Origin: JBFFXF01 sp041569895
Lineage (GTDB): Bacteria; Planctomycetota; UBA8108; JACQVS01
Assembly (NCBI GenBank): GCA_041569895.1
Contig: JBFFXF010000045.1
Location: forward strand, 1-34,108
Direction: 5' to 3'
Length of the DNA: 34,108 bases
Position 1 is the stretch's first letter; the number at the start of each line of letters is the position of its first letter. Below the pieces are notes generated by a model. That model saw nothing but the letters and a program-made list of their open reading frames with translations, was not told where the DNA came from and did not search any database. The translations under genes were made by a program, and so were the position numbers. Shown here one piece after another: positions 32,765-34,108 of the stretch.

Positions 32765-34104
32765 TCTCCGGACTTCGACTGACGCTCGCCCTCGGCCTGA
32801 AGTCGCTCTTGCTCCACAAACTGCGCTCGGGCCTGGCGATGCTCGGCATCCTGATCGGCGTCATGGCCGTCATCTGGCTGGTCGCCCTCGGCGAGGGCGT
32901 CAGCCGGCAGGCGCAGGAGCAGATCAAGGAGCTCGGCGCGACCAATATCATCGTCAAGAGCGTCAAGCCGACGCAGGGCGCATCGGGCGGGCGGGGCGAC
33001 AGCATGGTGGTCGAGTACGGGCTCACCGAGCACGACTACGACCGCCTCGTCGCCGGCGTGCCCACCATCCGCCGCGCCGTCTGCATGCGCGAGATCGCCG
33101 GCGTCGTCCGCGCCAACGCGCGCGAGGCGGAGATCAAGCTCGTCGGCTGCTCGCCGGAGTACGTCGAGATCAACCACCTCGCGATGGCGCGCGGGCGGTT
33201 CCTCAGCGACCGCGACGCGCGGGAACGCGCCAACGTCTGCGTGCTCGCGGATCAGACCGCAGAGATTCTCTTCCCCTACGAGGATCCGATCAATCGCGCC
33301 GTCGAGATCGTCGCCAACAACAAGATCGACGTCTACACGGTCGTCGGTCGCACCGAGAGCCGCGTGCCCTCGGCGGCGATCGGCGGCAGCCTCGAGGGAC
33401 GCGATTACAACCTCGACGTCTACATCCCGCTCGAGACGCTGCGCGCGCGCATCGGCGATCAGGTCTTCACGGCGCGATCGGGAAGCCGCGAGGGCGAGCT
33501 CGTGCAGTACAGTCAGATCACCGCGACGGTGAGCTCGATCGACGAGGTGGAGGAGGCGGCCGACATCATGGGGATCCTCCTCGAGCAGCGACACCCCGAC
33601 GGAGACTTCGCGATTGTCGTGCCGAAGGAGCTCCTGCGGCAGGCGGACGTGCTGCGCATGATGTTCAATGTGCTTCTGATCCTCATCGCCGGCATCTCGC
33701 TGCTGGTCGGCGGCATCGGCATCATGAACATCATGCTCGCCATCGTCACCGAGCGCACCCGCGAGATCGGCGTCCGCCGCGCGCTCGGCGCCAAGCGGCG
33801 CGACATCATCCAGCAGTTCCTGGCCGAGACGGTGGTGCTGTCGGCGACCGGCGGTCTCGTCGGTCTCATCGCCGGGTTCCTCTGTCACCCCGTCACCCGT
33901 GGCGTGCTGGCGGCGATCGAGCAGTGGCTGCCGGAGGTGTGGACCACCCTGCCGCCGACCGTGCATCGTCTCGAGCCGATCATCGCCCCCTGGTCGATCG
34001 TGGCGGCGTTCGGCATCTCGGTCGTCGTCGGCGTCGTCTTCGGGCTCTACCCGGCCCGCCGCGCCGCGCTGATGGACCCGATCGAGGCCCTGCGCCACGA
34101 GTGA
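32761..34104 (+). CDS. MacB-type FtsX-domain ABC permease
   Basis: 447 residues; GTG overlaps the adaptor stop (GTGA). One N-terminal membrane helix (LRSGLAMLGILIGVMAVIWLV), a periplasmic MacB core domain ~50-295, then three C-terminal helices (~302-330, ~358-385, ~408-432). Family motifs include GIGIMNIMLAIVTERTREIG, VRRALGAKRRDI and a closing LYPARRAALMDPIEALRHE. The ATPase domain normally fused in MacB is the separate first gene of this operon. The gene is complete; no promoter or terminator is seen in the last bases of the window. Confidence 0.9.
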   Translation: MISGLRLTLALGLKSLLLHKLRSGLAMLGILIGVMAVIWLVALGEGVSRQAQEQIKELGATNIIVKSVKPTQGASGGRGDSMVVEYGLTEHDYDRLVAGVPTIRRAVCMREIAGVVRANAREAEIKLVGCSPEYVEINHLAMARGRFLSDRDARERANVCVLADQTAEILFPYEDPINRAVEIVANNKIDVYTVVGRTESRVPSAAIGGSLEGRDYNLDVYIPLETLRARIGDQVFTARSGSREGELVQYSQITATVSSIDEVEEAADIMGILLEQRHPDGDFAIVVPKELLRQADVLRMMFNVLLILIAGISLLVGGIGIMNIMLAIVTERTREIGVRRALGAKRRDIIQQFLAETVVLSATGGLVGLIAGFLCHPVTRGVLAAIEQWLPEVWTTLPPTVHRLEPIIAPWSIVAAFGISVVVGVVFGLYPARRAALMDPIEALRHE

Positions 34105-34108
34105 TCCC

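Overview
The window is a complete-looking chromosomal stretch from a GC-rich bacterium, most likely a member of the Planctomycetota. The evidence is the protein repertoire: two giant secreted proteins built on the PVC-type 'membrane-bound dehydrogenase' beta-propeller with HEAT repeats and a PVC-type cytochrome c, a dockerin/lamin-tail/CotH surface protein, a sulfatase, an unusually long TolC homologue, and a HlyD adaptor with C-terminal EF-hands. The exact lineage cannot be read from this sequence. No rRNA, tRNA, transposase or CRISPR array was seen.

Region 1 (134-7121, + strand) is a tightly packed six-gene operon: a secreted protein with a concanavalin-like domain and two LppY/LpqO (DUF1259) domains, an outer-membrane beta-barrel, an Fe3+-type ABC importer (lipoprotein, double-length permease, ATPase) and a long ChrA-family chromate transporter. 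Stop/start overlaps couple the last four genes. Its base composition looks less GC-extreme than the rest. Region 2 (7280-14695) holds two convergent secreted proteins, a beta-helix/beta-propeller fusion and a 1607-residue dockerin-LTD-CotH protein. Region 3 (14857-25398) holds two convergent paralogous giants. One runs SGNH, propeller, HEAT, cupredoxin, cytochrome c, sulfatase. The other runs LamG-like, SGNH, propeller, HEAT, cytochrome c.

Region 4 (25399-26344) is a decayed segment. It carries the last ~90 codons of a four-carbon acid-sugar kinase (OtnK-like) and a start-plus-end remnant of a phosphogluconate-dehydrogenase-like NAD enzyme, probably leftovers of an acid-sugar catabolic operon. 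Short tandem repeats sit exactly at and between these fragments. Region 5 has a flavodoxin-fold oxidoreductase (minus strand) and a four-gene tripartite efflux operon (27408-34104): ATPase, TolC-like lipoprotein, HlyD/MacA adaptor, MacB permease.

The most distinctive features are the sulfatase/cupredoxin/cytochrome fusion, the coupled DUF1259-porin-ABC-ChrA operon, and a family of degenerate hexanucleotide arrays (CGGGNA/CGGGAC and TCGGAN) that recur only between genes and at the pseudogene break. Several start codons also lie 6-7 nt after a TACAAT box, which suggests leaderless transcripts.
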